Origin: Archaeoglobales archaeon
GTDB taxonomy: Archaea > Halobacteriota > Archaeoglobi > Archaeoglobales > Archaeoglobaceae
Length of the DNA stretch: 5,932 nt
Assembly: GCA_003663055.1 (NCBI GenBank)
Contig: QMZF01000076.1
Span: forward strand, 1-5,932
Direction of reading: 5' to 3'
Shown: piece by piece, positions 5,415 to 5,932 of the stretch
Numbering within the stretch: the first letter of the stretch is position 1
Layout: the number at the start of each line of letters is the position of its first letter
Program-made: the position numbers and the translations under genes
Notes under the pieces: model-generated
The model's database searches: none
The model's input: only the letters and a program-made list of their open reading frames with translations
What the model was told of the DNA's origin: nothing

Positions 5415-5932
5415 GGCTGAGAGCTTTATGAAGCCTATGTAAGGCGAGGCTGAGAAGCACTGAGCTGACACGACAAGTATGTTGGGTACGACGATATCTC
5501 CCACGCCGATGTAAACGGCCTTTTTTTCTCCTTTCTCCCCCTCAATCCCCTCAAAGCTGAAGTCCTTGGTTAGAGGTATGACGAACAACATGGGCAGCTT
5601 TAGCTTCGTAACAGATTCTGCGAGGCTTATCATGTGTTTAGTTTTGTAAACAGAAACGGCATCGTATGCAGCGAGTACGGCAAGAAGGACGATAGCTGGA
5701 GTAGGTTCTAAGCTTATCCCAAATATTGAGATTATTCCAATAGAAAGGAGGAGTGCCGAGATATCGATTATTATCCAGTTTGGCTTTTTTATCAGAAGAG
5801 CAAGTATAAATACGGCAGGAATCGCAGAAAAAACTCCGGCAAAGGGATAAAAAACGTAGTAGATGGATACGAATATTAAAACATACATTATCAACTTGAG
5901 TACGGATTTGAACCTCGAAAGGATGAGTATAA
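5286..5932 (-). CDS. presenilin/SPP-type intramembrane aspartyl protease, N-terminus beyond right edge
   Basis: The frame stays open from the TGA at 5288-5286 to the right edge, giving 214 complete codons. A TTG at 5894 and ATG at 5888 are internal candidates, but upstream sense codons (SRFKSVLK) and the missing membrane segments argue that the true start is outside. Taking the TTG codon as residue 1, membrane segments lie at about 3-16, 18-35, 41-61, 64-82, 127-147, 154-177 and 183-202. The catalytic pair is YD at 77-78 (AAYDAVSVYKTKH) and GVGD at 130-133 (D133), the hallmark of presenilin homologues (A22, COG3389/DUF1119 type). The place of the PAL motif reads AGLPFLN (183-189). The nine-segment family plan implies about two segments, 60-70 residues, missing. 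It cleaves membrane proteins within the bilayer; archaeal substrates are unknown. Its last 42 codons and stop overlap the NOG1-like gene tail to tail. Confidence 0.9.
   Translation of the reverse strand, partial: ILILSRFKSVLKLIMYVLIFVSIYYVFYPFAGVFSAIPAVFILALLIKKPNWIIIDISALLLSIGIISIFGISLEPTPAIVLLAVLAAYDAVSVYKTKHMISLAESVTKLKLPMLFVIPLTKDFSFEGIEGEKGEKKAVYIGVGDIVVPNILVVSAQCFSASPYIGFIKLSALMSLFGGLFGLAVLLRMVGRPHAGLPFLNIPTIAAYFISQLL

Noticed and set aside
5904..5916. GGATTTGAACC, also present in the tRNA T-arm, suggesting a second tRNA or an attachment repeat
   Set aside because: Only 11 bases match, no T-stem partner or cloverleaf can be formed, and the bases are codons of the protease frame.
1..5932. 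CRISPR array, rRNA, riboswitch or replication origin
   Set aside because: No regularly spaced repeats, no rRNA-like sequence, no recognised riboswitch core and no clustered origin-type repeats were seen on either strand.

Overview
The window looks like chromosomal DNA of a euryarchaeon, most likely a thermophile of the Archaeoglobales type. This is inferred from an archaeal NOG1-type GTPase, an archaeal presenilin-like protease, a CBS-domain transcriptional regulator, an AmrS-type radical SAM enzyme, TATA-box promoters placed for leaderless or short-leader transcripts, and a tRNA with an all-GC acceptor stem and no encoded CCA. The genus cannot be fixed from the sequence alone.

Layout. The left part (1-690) is accessory in character. 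A minus-strand MNT-type nucleotidyltransferase gene (HEPN/MNT toxin-antitoxin family) runs off the left edge. Behind it lies a frameshifted remnant of the C-terminal end of a DDE transposase (about 322-574), then a complete minus-strand tRNA-Gly(TCC) at 618-688 with its own TATA box and T-run terminator. Transcribed away from the tRNA is a small plus-strand protein resembling DUF4350/GldG-type domains (784-1356), apparently from a leaderless transcript.

The centre (1370-4226) is a compact minus-strand operon. Its first gene is a winged-helix/CBS regulator, followed by a Cys-motif protein probably of the DUF483 family that overlaps it by a few bases, then an AmrS-like radical SAM enzyme 41 bases further on. 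The operon promoter shows a strong Shine-Dalgarno, a TATA box, and a 17-base palindrome over the expected transcription start, which suggests repression, perhaps by the regulator itself.

The right part starts with a divergently transcribed NOG1-like ribosome-assembly GTPase (4374-5414). It ends inside a convergent presenilin/SPP-type intramembrane aspartyl protease (5286 to the right edge). The two reading frames overlap tail to tail by 129 bases.

Most of the window is ordinary archaeal housekeeping. The points deserving a second look are the regulator/DUF483-like/AmrS operon with its operator, the long convergent overlap, and the tRNA-adjacent scar carrying transposase and MNT remnants.
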